64,000 nt of DNA, from the NCBI GenBank assembly GCA_021904315.1, contig CM038919.1, forward strand, positions 2,480,001 to 2,544,000, read 5' to 3'. Both the position numbers and the translations under genes were made by a program. Within the stretch, counting starts at the first letter, position 1, and each line of letters begins with the position of its first letter. The DNA comes from Sphagnum magellanicum. Taxonomy: Eukaryota; Streptophyta; Sphagnopsida; Sphagnales; Sphagnaceae. This document shows, one piece after another, positions 35,449 through 47,560 of this stretch. Below the pieces are notes generated by a model. The model was given only the letters and a program-made list of their open reading frames with translations, made no database searches and was not told the DNA's origin.

Positions 35449-36197
35449 CAGTGTTGTGCGTGTAAGTGTCAATAGCCATATATACGACGTGTAAATTCAG
35501 TGTAAATGTAAATCATTTACACATATATGTCCAAAATTTTTTACACTTACACTTATCCTGTTGCAGTGTGTATATATATATTCTTTTACACTTACACAAG
35601 GCCAGTATAAATATTTGTCACATACACTTACACGGTCCCGTGTAAATGTTTTGGGACATGTAAGTGTAAATACTAAAATTATTTGTAAAGTCACCCTGTC
35701 TTTGGGCCTCCTTTCTCCCCAAACCCTTCTTTCAGGGGTATCCATAAAAGTAAGGAAATTTATTAGATTTGGGAATGAAATGCTGAAAATCAGCATTTAA
35801 TGCACAAGGTTCAAGACTAATTATAGTGGCTTTACAAGTAGGAGCAGTTATGGAGGCGCTAAGAAAAAGGACAGACAGGGTGAAACCTCAGTTCACCACA
35901 AAAACTGAGGTCCCCCCACCCTTCTTGAAAGCTTAATGTTTTTTATTTTTTTGAATCTCCTCAAGTAAAAATCACATTTTTTATATTGTTATGTATTTAC
36001 ATTGTTTTATAGAGCCATGTAAAATCGTATAAATAAATAAATATTTTTACATTCACATTGTTTTATCAGACTGCATAAAACTATATAAATAAATAAATTT
36101 TTACACTTACACTGTTTTACACAACATAAAATAAATTTACACAGTTCTACACTTAACACAGAATGTAAGTCCCAAACCATTTACACGCACAACACTG
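35449..36197. mobile_element. Non-autonomous TIR element with hAT-like ends
   Basis: 749 bp bounded by 17-bp perfect inverted ends, CAGTGTTGTGCGTGTAA at 35449-35465 and its complement at 36181-36197. CAG/TGTTG ends and an 8-bp duplication are typical of hAT transposons. The flanks GCCTTGAC (35441-35448) and ATTTTGAC (36198-36205) match at five positions and differ only by C-to-T or G-to-A changes, as an old duplication would. Both subterminal zones (to about 35,670 and from about 35,990) are packed with GTGTAAGTGTAAA / TTTACACTTACAC motifs in both orientations, the usual arrangement of transposase binding sites. No transposase is encoded. A second palindromic repeat sits in the middle. Confidence 0.75.
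35691..35905 (+). repeat. Inner repeat of the TIR element, related to 46,560-46,800
   Basis: Begins TCACCCTGTC (35691-35700) and its complement GACAGGGTGA lies at 35874-35883, giving a 10-bp perfect inverted pair. The sequence CTTTCAGKGGTATCC...AAAGTAAGGAAATTT...CAGCATTTAAT...GGAGGCGCT is shared with 46,560-46,800, where no TTTACAC repeats surround it. It may be a separate MITE nested in the hAT-like element. Confidence 0.65.
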
Positions 36198-36205
36198 ATT
36201 TTGAC

Positions 36206-39200
36206 CATAAGTAGTTGATAAAATAACATTTTGATAAATAATCATTTTTAAATGGAAGGTGACAAGTATTGTGGGATTTTTTTTTTTAATTAAATTTTTA
36301 TTTTGATTATTAATGAATTTAAATACTAATGCAATTTGAAATGAAAAATGATCTTTATAATACTTGTGTTTGTACAAATATATTCATGATTTAACTTACA
36401 TTACTAGATTTTTGCCCAAATAATATTATATGACATTAGTTTTGCAAAAATCTTAATTATAAGTCATAAACATTAAAAATTAAACTTAAAATTAAATCCA
36501 CCACATTTTGGGAGCAATTGTACTTTACATATTATAATATTAAAACCAAAAATGTCCAAAAGGGATTCACCATAAAGTGTTTTCACCTTCGAACATTGCA
36601 CATCTATTGTTGTAGTCATGTCAAATATTGTTTTAGCATTTTCATTAAAATGATCTAATTTCATGAAATGCAACAATTGGAAGCAACTTAATTTAAAATT
36701 TTAATATAAAATTTAAACCAATGTTCACAATTACATTGAATTTTTTTTGTTTTTGTTCATGTATGGTTCATTTGAATGTTGTGTATTCTTTTTCATAACA
36801 TCTATCATGGACAAAGAACCTGATAATGTAATAAATTTTAGGTTTAAATAGGTTTGTTCATTAATTGTCATGTATGGGTGGTAATGTGGAAAAAACTTAT
36901 CAACAAACTTGGTTTAAACATTGGAACAAGTATGATTAAAAAATGTTAACAAATTAGGATTTCTTAATAAATAAAATAAAATTATAGAATGCCAAGTTTG
37001 AAATCAAGGAACCCCAAGAATATTATATTGGGATATCTTCACAATTTCTTTTCACAGTGCAACATTCATGTGCACACAACCGTAGCAAGCCCACATTGCT
37101 TATAAAAAACACCCATGACATGAAAAAAATACAAACCTTGTTTTCATTAGAATTGCATAAGAACATGTTTGCAGGATTGTAATGTTAATGCTAAAGTTGT
37201 TTTTCCTAATTCTACACTTCATCTCCTCTCTTTCTTTTAATATCATAATCCCCCTTTAAAATGATTGGTTTTTCCCTTGTGTTACCTAAAGTTCTCCTTC
37301 TTAAATCATTGACAATAAATCATTACTAGCAACAATGACAACATTATTTTCGATTCATTTCCTCAAATTTTTCCTACTTTGTGTTGAACTAAAACACTTC
37401 CAATTCTACCTCTCACATCTCCCTACTAATTTTCTATTTACCTTCTCAATAAAAATCTTGACTAATGTTATTATAATTTAACAATGGGAATTCATGTTGT
37501 TAGAGCTTCATGTTGTGTCAAAGGGTTTTTATTGTACTCAAAGGGAGTTGCTATAAGAATGTGGATCACATCAAATTTAAACTAGCAAGGAATGTGCATG
37601 ACTTTCTTGCATGCATAACAAGCTTCATAAATTATTGAAACAACAAATTGGTCTTGGGACAATTTCATGTTATGATTCCTATGCATGTATAACCATAGCT
37701 TTCAATTTTATTACTACTTTTGGTTGTGATTTTGCCTTTCCTATTTGTGCATTCTATCATCATTGTGATTTTGGGAGTTATTTCAGTTGAGTTTAAACTA
37801 ATTCTTTCAATTGTTCATTGCCTACACACATTTGATTAATTGCATTGTTATATTAATTTGTGATTTTTTTCAAGTTCAAAAAATCTATATAAAATCAATC
37901 CTTGCTCTTCACAACTTAGTTAAAGAATTAAAAGCTAATAGTAAGTGGTTGATTTCAAAGGTGTAAGCAACGAAAAAACAATTTTGATTTTCAATATATG
38001 ATTTTAAAAATATGTTGTTTGATTACCTCCACCTTTTTATGCACACTTTTGGTATATGTATTAGTGGTAATAATTGGTGTTTTCTACTATGGAAATGTGT
38101 TGCTTCTACATTCTAGGTTGGAAAGGTGAAAGGTGAGAATGAAGTGACACCTCTAACTTTTTACTTGACAATCACATATGAAAGTTGTCATGGCCCAATG
38201 CTTCCTTTTACATCATGACTTTAGTTCACTTAGGTCGGGTTTACACATATTAGTATCTATACCTATGTAAGTAACTTTACTAGCCTACAAATAATTTTAC
38301 CAACATTTGATCAATACTTATTTTTCAAATGTTTGAGCCACACTTATAATTAAAGTTATTTTAAACCATTTTACCTACATAATATAGTTACCCATGTTCA
38401 CTAGTTTAAACTACCTTTTAGATAATATCCAATGCAACAAGTTGCATGACAAAATTAGATGTCATCTTGTTGTCTTTCATTGTCACAACCCATCTTCTTG
38501 CAAAATTAAAAGCAATTATAAAATTTCAAAGTGATATAGAATTGATAGAATATTGCAAAACATTTTTGGAATTTGGCTAGCATATTTGGAAGATGTATTA
38601 TTAAGTGGAAAAATTCCTCCTTTTATTGGGCCCCTATAGTTGGCTCATCTATTCTTATGGAGGGCATTATGTAATGCCCCCATATGAACAAAAGACTTGT
38701 GGTAGGGGGTAGCACATTTTGATCATTCATAAGGCTTGATATGAAGGTCAAGCTTTACAAATGGTAATGCCCTTAAAACAAGGTGTTTTTGAAAGGTTTA
38801 GGACTTGCCCTTAGTCAACACCTCAAGTAATGGGCCTTCTTTTTGGGAATGTCCCACTCTTTGAACAATGTGGTATACATAAATGCTTAAATAATGTATT
38901 AACAATGTTTCAACTATAATATTTGTGTTAGATTAATAGACATTATACAATGTTTCAACAATAATCTGTATGCAAAAGTCCATAGCCACAAGTGAGGAAC
39001 AAGGAGTGGTCTACAACCATGAGGAAGGGGGCCATGAATTGTGACAAAAGGTGAAGCAAAACAAAAAAAAAAAAAAAACGTTTAAACATCCCTTCTTGCA
39101 TGATACTTTTATTTTTAGTGTCATCCTTAACAATGCACAATCAAGTTACCATCAAATAAATAACTTATGAATAAGGCAAGTTAAAAGTGTGACAAGTGCA

Positions 39201-39470
39201 AACCATGTTAAATTTACCCATGAAATTATGGAAAGTCACCGACATGTGGGACCCCAACCTTGATGATAACATTATAAACACTAAAAAGGATTCACTATAA
39301 ATGAATTATTAGAATCAATTTGATGAATAGATAACTAAAATTTGCAAACCAACCAATCCAAATAAATAATTAAAAAGTGAATTAAGACACTTTTTTTTTG
39401 GGAATACTTAGGTTTCTATGGAAATTTTGGTAATGTAGATAACCTCACCCCCTTTTGACTTCAATTTTGA
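36206..39470. other. Intergenic, no gene seen
   Basis: AT-rich with no recognised coding or RNA features. Small minus-strand open frames (36153-36676, 38955-39140) have no motif. Confidence 0.45.
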
Positions 39471-39479
39471 TTGATACAT

Positions 39480-39645
39480 GTTAAAAAATGTAACACATTA
39501 AAAAATGTTATTAATGTTCCTTCCTTTGGAGATTCCAAAAATTGAACAAGTTTAATAAATGTCACTACCCCTCCCTCCCTTAGAGATTCCAAAAAATGAA
39601 CAAATTTAATAAATGTCATTACATGTCCTTCCTTTGAAAATTCCA
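39480..39645. repeat. ~60-bp tandem repeat, about three units
   Basis: Units containing CCTTCCTTTGGAGATTCCAAAAATTG / TTTAATAAATGTCATTAC recur at about 39,515, 39,575 and 39,630. The minus strand shows this as a 20-residue period (VTFIKLVQFLESPKEG-like) in a 61-codon frame, which reflects the repeat and not a gene. Confidence 0.6.
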
Positions 39646-39649
39646 ATAA

Positions 39650-41400
39650 CCTTGTTAAGCTTGTTGGAAATGAAATAACTAATTCTTATCAATGTGGTTA
39701 CTTGGTATATAGCCAACAAATGAGGGCAATAATTGATTATTGAATAACTAGTTATTGGGAGTCCAAAAAAAAACCATGACACCCACTACATTGTGAAATT
39801 TGTTGAGTTAAAGGTTTTGGACATAGATTGTAGTACATTAGGCCTTGCTCTTCATGCTAATTTTTTCACATCTTTGAAAAACCTACTTGAATAAGTTAGG
39901 TTTAATTTTCCTTTCTTTTCTAGTCTTTTGGCATCATTATGTTTTGACTTGAAATATAATGAAAATGAACATATTTGTAAACAAGATGATTGATGGTGCA
40001 AGGATCAATGGAAACACTTTTCATTTGTTGTCACTAATTTTTGGAATTGAAAGGATGTGGGAAGGATGTGGGTGGTTGCGAGGTAGGGTGGCTCATTTTT
40101 AGTGGATACACTGCTCCTTAAAAATCCATATGATAGTGTTAACATGATAGTTTATTACATGACATCATTGGTTAAATGGAGAATTACATGGTGGTTAATG
40201 AACTAAAATGATTTAAAAAATCCATATGAAGAAAAGTCATAATTTATTTTTTCATCATACATGTTAAGAATTTGTTTTTGAAATCATTAAAAACTTATAA
40301 TGGATGTATGAAAATATGGCCCATTTGAGGCCATTCAAAAGCTCATAACCTTTTAAATTAATTTTTTTTCAAGCAATTGTTTTGCAATGTTCGTATTGCT
40401 TTAATATATCATATATTGAATCCTTGCAAGATATTTCAAATAAAAACAATATGTAAAAATGCATGTATAGAGAGGTGAAAATAAAAAATCAGTCCATATT
40501 TTTCAAAAGTTCATTTTTATGTATTTGATACATATATGTTATAATTTATGTGTGTGTGTGTGTGTTTTAAAAAAAAATTCAAGTTGAAAATCTAAATCTA
40601 ATCACGAATTTTGCATATTGTTAACCTTATGACATGTTGATTTAACACTTTACAAAAAATTGATTTAACACTTTACAAAAAATTGCATTATGATGCAAAA
40701 AGTGAGCCACCATACCTTACAACCACCCATGTGCATACTAAGAGAGGAAGGATTCATTTATGTAATCCTTTATAAAAACTTCTACATTAAATTTGGATAG
40801 TTTAATGTTGAATACAACAAGTTATTTATGTTGGGTGGTTACATAAAACATTGAACATGTGGTGCAACAATAATTTGGAACATCAATGGGGAGTTCACAA
40901 ATGGTGAAATGTCGGTCTTGTACTTGATTTTGTGGAACATGAATTGAATATATATATTTAGTAAAATAGTAAAAAGAGGATCAAAATTGGATTTTTATAA
41001 ATTCAAACACTAAGTACATGGGTACTTGATAAAATAAAAAAATGTTGATGACAAGATTGCATACATGCATCATTGTTTCTAATTTGTAGTTTATTAAGGT
41101 TATATGATGTTTCTATCAAACTTTGTTGGACGGATTGACTAGTTAGGGTGCCATTAAGATTTGCAATGCTTTTTATTTTGGTTAATTTGGTTGAAGACAT
41201 TTGCTACATTGGGCACGTATTGCATTGGGATGCAACATAATTTTTTTGGTTAAACCATTTGAACAATTGTTGAAAAATATTTTTAATTAAGGGGAAAAAT
41301 ATTCATTAATGCATGTGTGGCATTCAATTCATGTGCACAGTGGTGTTAATGGATGGTAAACTCATCTTCTTCAATGTATCATTTAATTATTGTTATGTTT
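39650..41400. other. Intergenic, no gene seen
   Basis: AT-rich. Contains a direct duplication of a 21-bp unit (TTGATTTAACACTTTACAAAA) at about 40,637-40,680 and a (TG)n run at about 40,550-40,564. Confidence 0.45.
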
Positions 41401-41404
41401 TACC

Positions 41405-43969
41405 ATTTAATTACCATAATGTGTTTTTTCTTCAATCCATGTTGTGATGGCATTGATCATCATAAGGGAAAGTATCAACCATATAAAAAGGTTGTGCATA
41501 CATACAAACCACCAAATCCAAATGTTCATAGAGACGATTTAAAGTCTTGTTTTCATAAATGTCAATGTTGGAAAAGTCCTTTCATCCTTCACAGAACCAA
41601 CGAATCACAACCAATTTTTCGCCTTCATGAACTCATTAAAACGGGCACATAATAATGCATTAGAAGAAAGATTTTTCCAAAGCCTAAACAAAGGATTCAA
41701 ATCCAAAGGTTGGTCCATACTAGCCCATTGTGCATTAGATTTCATTGTGATCTTAAAAAAAAAACATTGTAGGTCGAAAATGTCCACATCAAGAATTGCA
41801 AGATCCATGTTTGGTTTGATCCAAGCTTCCAAGGTTGACAATAAAACCCTTTTAATAGAGCCAAATGGATAAAGAAGGTTTCACATGAGGATTTCAACAA
41901 ATATTGTGGATAAACTAACCTTAAAGCATCCATAACTTCTTGTGCAAGAAATATTTTTTCAAGCTCATCATTGAACTTAGCTACAAGTTTAAAACACTAC
42001 TTTTAAGCATCATTGACAATTTGCTAAAGGAAAACACGATTCACAAAATATAGAAAAATGTTTAAAGGTAGTAGTTGTGCATCATAATGGGAATTTTGCA
42101 TAAGCTTAAGTTTTCCATAGATGTGTTTAGATCAGGTGTGCATTCATGCACCACCACATTTAATGTCCCATTCAACAAATTATGGTATTTAGTGAACACA
42201 TCACTTGTATAAGCAAGTTGGGGACCATTGTACCAAGAGTACAAATCTACTTGGGCACAACTTTATAGCAAAAATGATATCACAAACAAAACATTCTTGG
42301 GATTGGAAGAATTTAATCAACTCATTCAACCCTTCAAGCATTGGCATGAAACAAAACAACCCCAAGATTACCTCCAACACACAAAGAAGTTGAAGGTTAT
42401 AGGTAGCTTGGGAGATTGTGGTAGAATTTTAATGCATTTTCAAAACCAAGGCTTTGTATTAAGATAAAACTCTATTTGTTGGGAATAACATAGAAATCCA
42501 CCAAGTTTTGATGTTCCAAATAATGCATTGACCTCATGTTTAATTTTCACAATGTTGGCTAGTTTAGCAAACTCTTTGGTTTTCTTTGGACTATGAAAAT
42601 AAGCATAAAAAATTTGGGACACATTTGCAATCTTCCCTACAATGGCCAACTTTGAAAATGTTTGCATCACCAAATTTGTGTAGTGGTTCATGCAATGTAC
42701 ATTAATGTGAATGGAACATTATGGTCGTTCAATTAAATTGTCACCTTAGTTCTAACACATTGACCCCATTAGCTCCAAATGTAATAAACTTTGAAACCAT
42801 TATTTCTTGAATCAAACCACCATATGAAACCATAAGATCCAGTATAATTCTCTTCAAATGGTTTGAAGTGATTGCATCAACAATATGTTGTAGAAATAAA
42901 GGAGTTATTTGCTAATTTTGGGTGAAAGCACATTAAGGCCCCCAAAAAATGTAGTCACAAGTATAATCATTCTACAGTTAATTTTTTTGGTAACATATGA
43001 ACATCACATCTTGGATTTTTTTTCTTTGTTATGAACCACAAACATGATGCCCTATGATTGTTGAAAAAATGTAAATTACATTCTCTCTATACATTGATTT
43101 TATCCAATCCTTTTCATCTAACTATTATATCAAAATTAATTTTTTATTCAAAGTGAACTTTGAGTTTCAAAATGTTGTTATGAAAATTCTAAAGTTTTCT
43201 CTTGTACTTAGGATAGCCAAAGGATGTCATCAAGATTTTAGCTTATTGCATAATATGATACTCATTAAATGCATCACCTTTTTGGTGAAAAATGGCTTGC
43301 CTATAATGTGCTTTCACCCTTTCCCACCACATATGCATGGATGGAAACCCAAGACTATTGATCCATGGTTGTAACTTCATCACATGAAAGGGAGATAAAT
43401 TTAATAGCTTGAACCAAATCTTTGATTTTTTTCACCACCAATTCATGCATACAAGTTGCCACACACCCCCCTCCAAATTGTATTGAACCAATACAATTTT
43501 GGAAAATCTTGGACTTTGAGAAAGTACAACAACTTGCTCAATGTTAATCATAGGTTTTCCATTAAATATTAATGAAAACAAATAGCAAAATGGACTGATT
43601 TTTTCTTCCTTTATGTAATAACATTATGAAAAACTTGATTGGCTATGGTATCCTTATTAACATTTGCATAGAGATGTTCATCTTTTGCATGGACAAAATC
43701 TTTGTTCATATAAAATTTCCTAGTTTTACAAACATTTGGGATTACAATTAAAGCCTTTCTCTTACATCGTGTTTCCAACGGTTGTTCAACTTAGGGGTGA
43801 AAAGTTTTTCCTTCACCTTTATTTTGGAATAGACATTGCATTTGATTTTATACACCTTCCCATCTAAACCTAAAATTGAATCAACCCATGGGAGTTTAAT
43901 TTGCATTCCAAATGTCTTGAAAAACATTTTTTGTTTCATATTCCTTTTGTTCCAAGTTGTTTTCTTCAA
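41405..43969 (-). mobile_element. hAT-like transposase gene, decayed but near full length
   Basis: On the minus strand, in order: an N-terminal BED-like region with FGMQIKLPWVDSILG and VYKIKCNVYSK (about 43,840-43,930); a middle part with MNKDFVHAKDEHLYANVNKD (about 43,640-43,700); WVSIHAYV (about 43,320-43,350); the central MNHYTNLVMQTFSKLAIVGK and IFYAYFHSPKKTKEFAKLAN (about 42,540-42,690), matching the HxTNLVVQTLSxLPIV...YFSxSPKK region of plant hAT-related proteins; MDALRLVYPQY (about 41,900-41,933); LCARFNEFMKAKNWL, and then the hATC domain with GSVKDERTFPTLTFMKTRL (about 41,515-41,580) and TFPYDD (about 41,440). Stops and frameshifts throughout mean it is dead. Terminal inverted repeats were not identified. 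Confidence 0.75.
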
Positions 43970-44214
43970 TATAAATCCATAGGTTTACTTTAGAAAGAAG
44001 ATCAAAAGGATAGAGGGGATTTAGGTTTTCATGGCTAGATGATGTTACATTGGTAAGAACAAATTAATTTGTAGGAAAAATAAATGATGTGGGGAAGAAC
44101 CAAATGAAGTGCCATTTTTAAATAAAAGTTTATAACTTCAATAAACCTTGCAAGTTGGGATGGCTATGCAATGAATGCAAACAACAATGCAACCAGTGGC
44201 TATGTGGTGAACAA

Positions 44215-44500
44215 TGATGGCAACACAACATTGCAACATATGGCTACATGACAAGTGGTGATAGCATTGTTGCAATACATGGCTACATGATAAATGGTGA
44301 TGGCAACATTGCAATACATGGATATGCTACAAATATAAATAGCAATGCAATATATGACTACATGAAAAAAAATGGTGTTGTCATGATAGATGGTTACATG
44401 ACAAATGTAGGCAATGCCACAACAAATGGTTATGTAATGAACTGCAATGGTTACATGATGAACATATCAAATGGCTTTACAACTTGGGAACTTCAAGAAA
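44215..44500 (+). repeat. ~39-bp degenerate tandem repeat
   Basis: TGCAATACATGGCTACATGA-like cores at about 44,272, 44,311, 44,346 and 44,387, with earlier and later weaker copies. Period 35-42 bp. A 100-codon plus-strand frame (44248-44550) shows the repeat as (I/V)AIHGYM(I/T)NGDGN-like blocks. Without homologues I treat it as a repeat product. Confidence 0.6.
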
Positions 44501-44559
44501 ACATGTTGATGAATGTGAAATGCGAAGCTTCAAGAATGAATGATACTTAAACAATAAAC

Positions 44560-46558
44560 GTCAACAATTAAAAGCTTAAAGGAAGGTGCAAGGAGTGAAA
44601 AGCTAAAAAGTACTTTGAAATGCAAGAGATGCTCAACTTTTATGGCCCTTGGGGCTCAAGCCCTAAACCTCCATTGTGATTTGTAAGTTGTAATTTGTAA
44701 AAACTTAAATGCACATTACACCCACAAGATCCAAGCCCCAAATCCCATAGTGCATCCATGATACTAATAATTTCCAAATGACACAAAACAACATTGAAAC
44801 TTGAATACATAATCCAAAAATTGCATAAGAACTTTTGAATAAATGCAAAATTGCAAACAAAACATGGGGATTGGGTATTAGGGTTAGATGTTAAAGATTA
44901 AAGATCCAATTTGGATTTTGGAGGATTTAAAACCTGATTGTAATGAGGCTTGACATGTGACCATTTGAAAAATCCCTCCCACCGCTTGCAAGTCACAATT
45001 CACCACAAGTTTCAAGAATCAATATTTTCAAAGTTATGGACTTTGGAGTTTGAAGTCTTGGTGTCTCACCTCAATGAATGAATTGCCTTTGATTCTAGTC
45101 AATATAGTAGGCCACGTGATGGTTTCAAACCCTACTAGAAACATATGTCTTCACAAAGGCATAAGACCATGTATGGGGGGTTGATGCCTACCTAGTGTTA
45201 GAAGGCCAGGGAAGTTGGTGACCTAATGATAGGGAAGCCAATGACCATAGCCATGGTGAACATGTGGTTATTGCTTAACTTTGGACAAGGTTGAGGTGAC
45301 TAAGGTGAGTTGGGTTTTGAGGTAAATTAAAAAACCTTTATTACAAGCTTATTGTTTGTCAATACTTGCTTCACATGGATATGGATATCACCTAATGGAT
45401 TTGAAGGTTGGGATTCATTGGGTGATGGAAGTCATTTGGACATAAAATATAATGATATCATCTAATTTCATTTTTTTGCTATGGGTTTGTTTCACAAGTG
45501 TTTAACATTAATCCAATGTGCACCCAAATGGCTTGAAACCTAAACAAAGAGAGCATGCAAAAAATCATTTCCAAATCATGTCAATTTGGCCTTATAAAAT
45601 GCATTTAATACTAAGAGTTGTAAAATGTAAAAATTCATTCATTTTGAATTCTTTTAGAAATCACATATAGTTGATTTGAGTCTTAAACAAAAAGACAAGT
45701 TATATAGATTGTGAATATGTGATTGATTCATAATATTGTGTTTTAGATAAATAATTTTGTAAAGTTTGTTCAAAACACTATGTTTGATATCAATTTATTA
45801 TTTTTATTAATTAAAAATTTAACTTTATTTCTTGTAAAATGATAAAAACAACACTTAATTAAACTATATCTTAAATGGGAAAACATTTTACAACTTCAAA
45901 AAATCATAATCTTCAAGATTATCATTACACAATGTATTACATAATATTTAATTATCATCTAATTAAAAATTTTAAGGTTTTAAATTAAATAAAAAATTCA
46001 TGAAAAAAATTATTGATTATGGTTGTGTCTTTGTATGTGCAAAATTTTATAAACAAATCCCCACTTAATCATTTTGTTAAATTATAATGTTATAAACTAC
46101 TACAAGTTAGAAAAGTACTCCAATTGACATTTGAATTGTTCATATGTTGCACCAATTTCACAACATAATGAAAACTTAAGATGTTATCTACCTTTAATTA
46201 TAATTTCACAAAATCTTCTCCAAATATCTAAAGACCCACATTAAAAATATTTTACATTTAAAATGGTCAAATTGTGAATGGATGGGTTTTGTGTTCATGG
46301 TACCATGGAAACGCAAAGAGATTTTGATTAGCTAGTCCCAATGATTGGCTCATATGGTGATATTTCAATGATCCTGTTTTAAGTTGTTATGTTGTTGTCC
46401 AATATTTCATGTAATGGGTGGGGATGGTAAATTACCTCCCACACTATGTTGAATATAGGAGACACAAATAGAGAACCCCCCACATCCACATGGTGGGTGG
46501 ATTTGCTCTGAAGTCTTAATTGGGTAGGCGATAGAGATATCCGCAAATGCACCCTCTG
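44560..46558. other. Intergenic, no gene seen
   Basis: AT-rich DNA with no recognisable feature on either strand. Confidence 0.45.
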
Positions 46559-46559
46559 T

Positions 46560-46800
46560 TTCACCCCTTATCTCCTCTGCTTTTGCCCCTTATCCCCTCT
46601 TTCAGTGGTATCCGCAAAGTAAGGAAATTTTATTAAATCTGGGTATGAAATGATGAAACTCAGCATTTAATCCACAAGGTTCGAGAGTAATTATAGTAGT
46701 TGTATAGGTAGGAGCAGTGGAAATATATGTAGCAGCACTGGAGGCGCTCAGGAAAAAGGAAAGATAGGATGAAACTCAGTTTACCACCAAAATTCGTTGA
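46560..46800 (+). repeat. Diverged copy of the inner repeat at 35,691-35,905
   Basis: Shares CTTTCAGTGGTATCC, AAAGTAAGGAAATTTTATTA, CAGCATTTAATCCACAAGGT and GGAGGCGCT in the same order. Weakly palindromic ends TTTCACCCCTTATC and GATAGGATGAAA. Target-site duplications are not clear. Confidence 0.65.
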
Positions 46801-46880
46801 AAACATTTCTGACTTTCCCTTAGCAACAGATGCAGCACTGAATTAAAAAATTAGTTTTTCCAGATATAGAAGTAGCGAAA

Positions 46881-46899
46881 GCTAGCTAGCTAGCTAGCT
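46881..46899 (+). repeat. (GCTA)n microsatellite
   Basis: Nearly five GCTA units, self-complementary. Confidence 0.85.
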
Positions 46900-46900
46900 C

Positions 46901-47470
46901 TGACAGTAAGAGGATGTGGAAGGTACTCAGAGACGCAGCCTCCTGTCAGCATTTAGAGGATGAGGATTGTCAACCATCAAGGTAGAGCTAACTTGATGAT
47001 GCCAGACACAAAAGGATCATGTGGTCAAGCCTACTACATAGAATGAGATCTGTGTTGAGCTTTTGCAGTTGTTGATTCAAGATGATGGTAAAGGGAAGGA
47101 AGATGTTTGCCTCAGGCTGTCTCTTAGTAAGCGTGTATATATTTAAAACCATCCCCTTATGCAGATGTCATCATGTGCACCGCACATTCCTTGGATTTTG
47201 TTTTTTTCTCCACTTCACACCACAACATGGTGGTGGAGAAGCATCATCATCACCCCAATATGTAAGTGCCCACACACAAGTGTGCACTGTATTTTGCTGT
47301 ACTCATTATGATCACATTGAAAGACAAAGAGGCAGTAAGCATCAAGACTTTGTTGGGGTCCCAACAAAAGTCCCACAATTTTTTGCTTTTTTGGTTTCAT
47401 CATCTTTGATGATTTTGTTTCAAGTTATGAGGCAGACCCATTAAGATGGTAAAATGATTCCAACACAACC
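46901..47470. other. Intergenic, unrecognised open frames
   Basis: A 120-codon plus-strand frame at 47082-47444 has no recognisable domain and no clear splice context. Not supported as a gene. Confidence 0.3.
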
Positions 47471-47471
47471 C

Positions 47472-47560
47472 ATGGGTGATGGTTCATTGGTATAGCCCAT
47501 TCTGGGACCGTAGGAACCTCAGAAAATGTCCAGGGTTCAAATCCAATGGAGTACAGGTGA
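47472..47560 (+). repeat. tRNA-derived SINE-like head
   Basis: Box A TGGTTCATTGG at 47480-47490 and box B GGTTCAAATCC at 47534-47544, 54 nt apart, fit an internal pol III promoter with small deviations. The acceptor-stem ends do not pair convincingly, so a SINE head is preferred over a tRNA gene. Confidence 0.4.
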
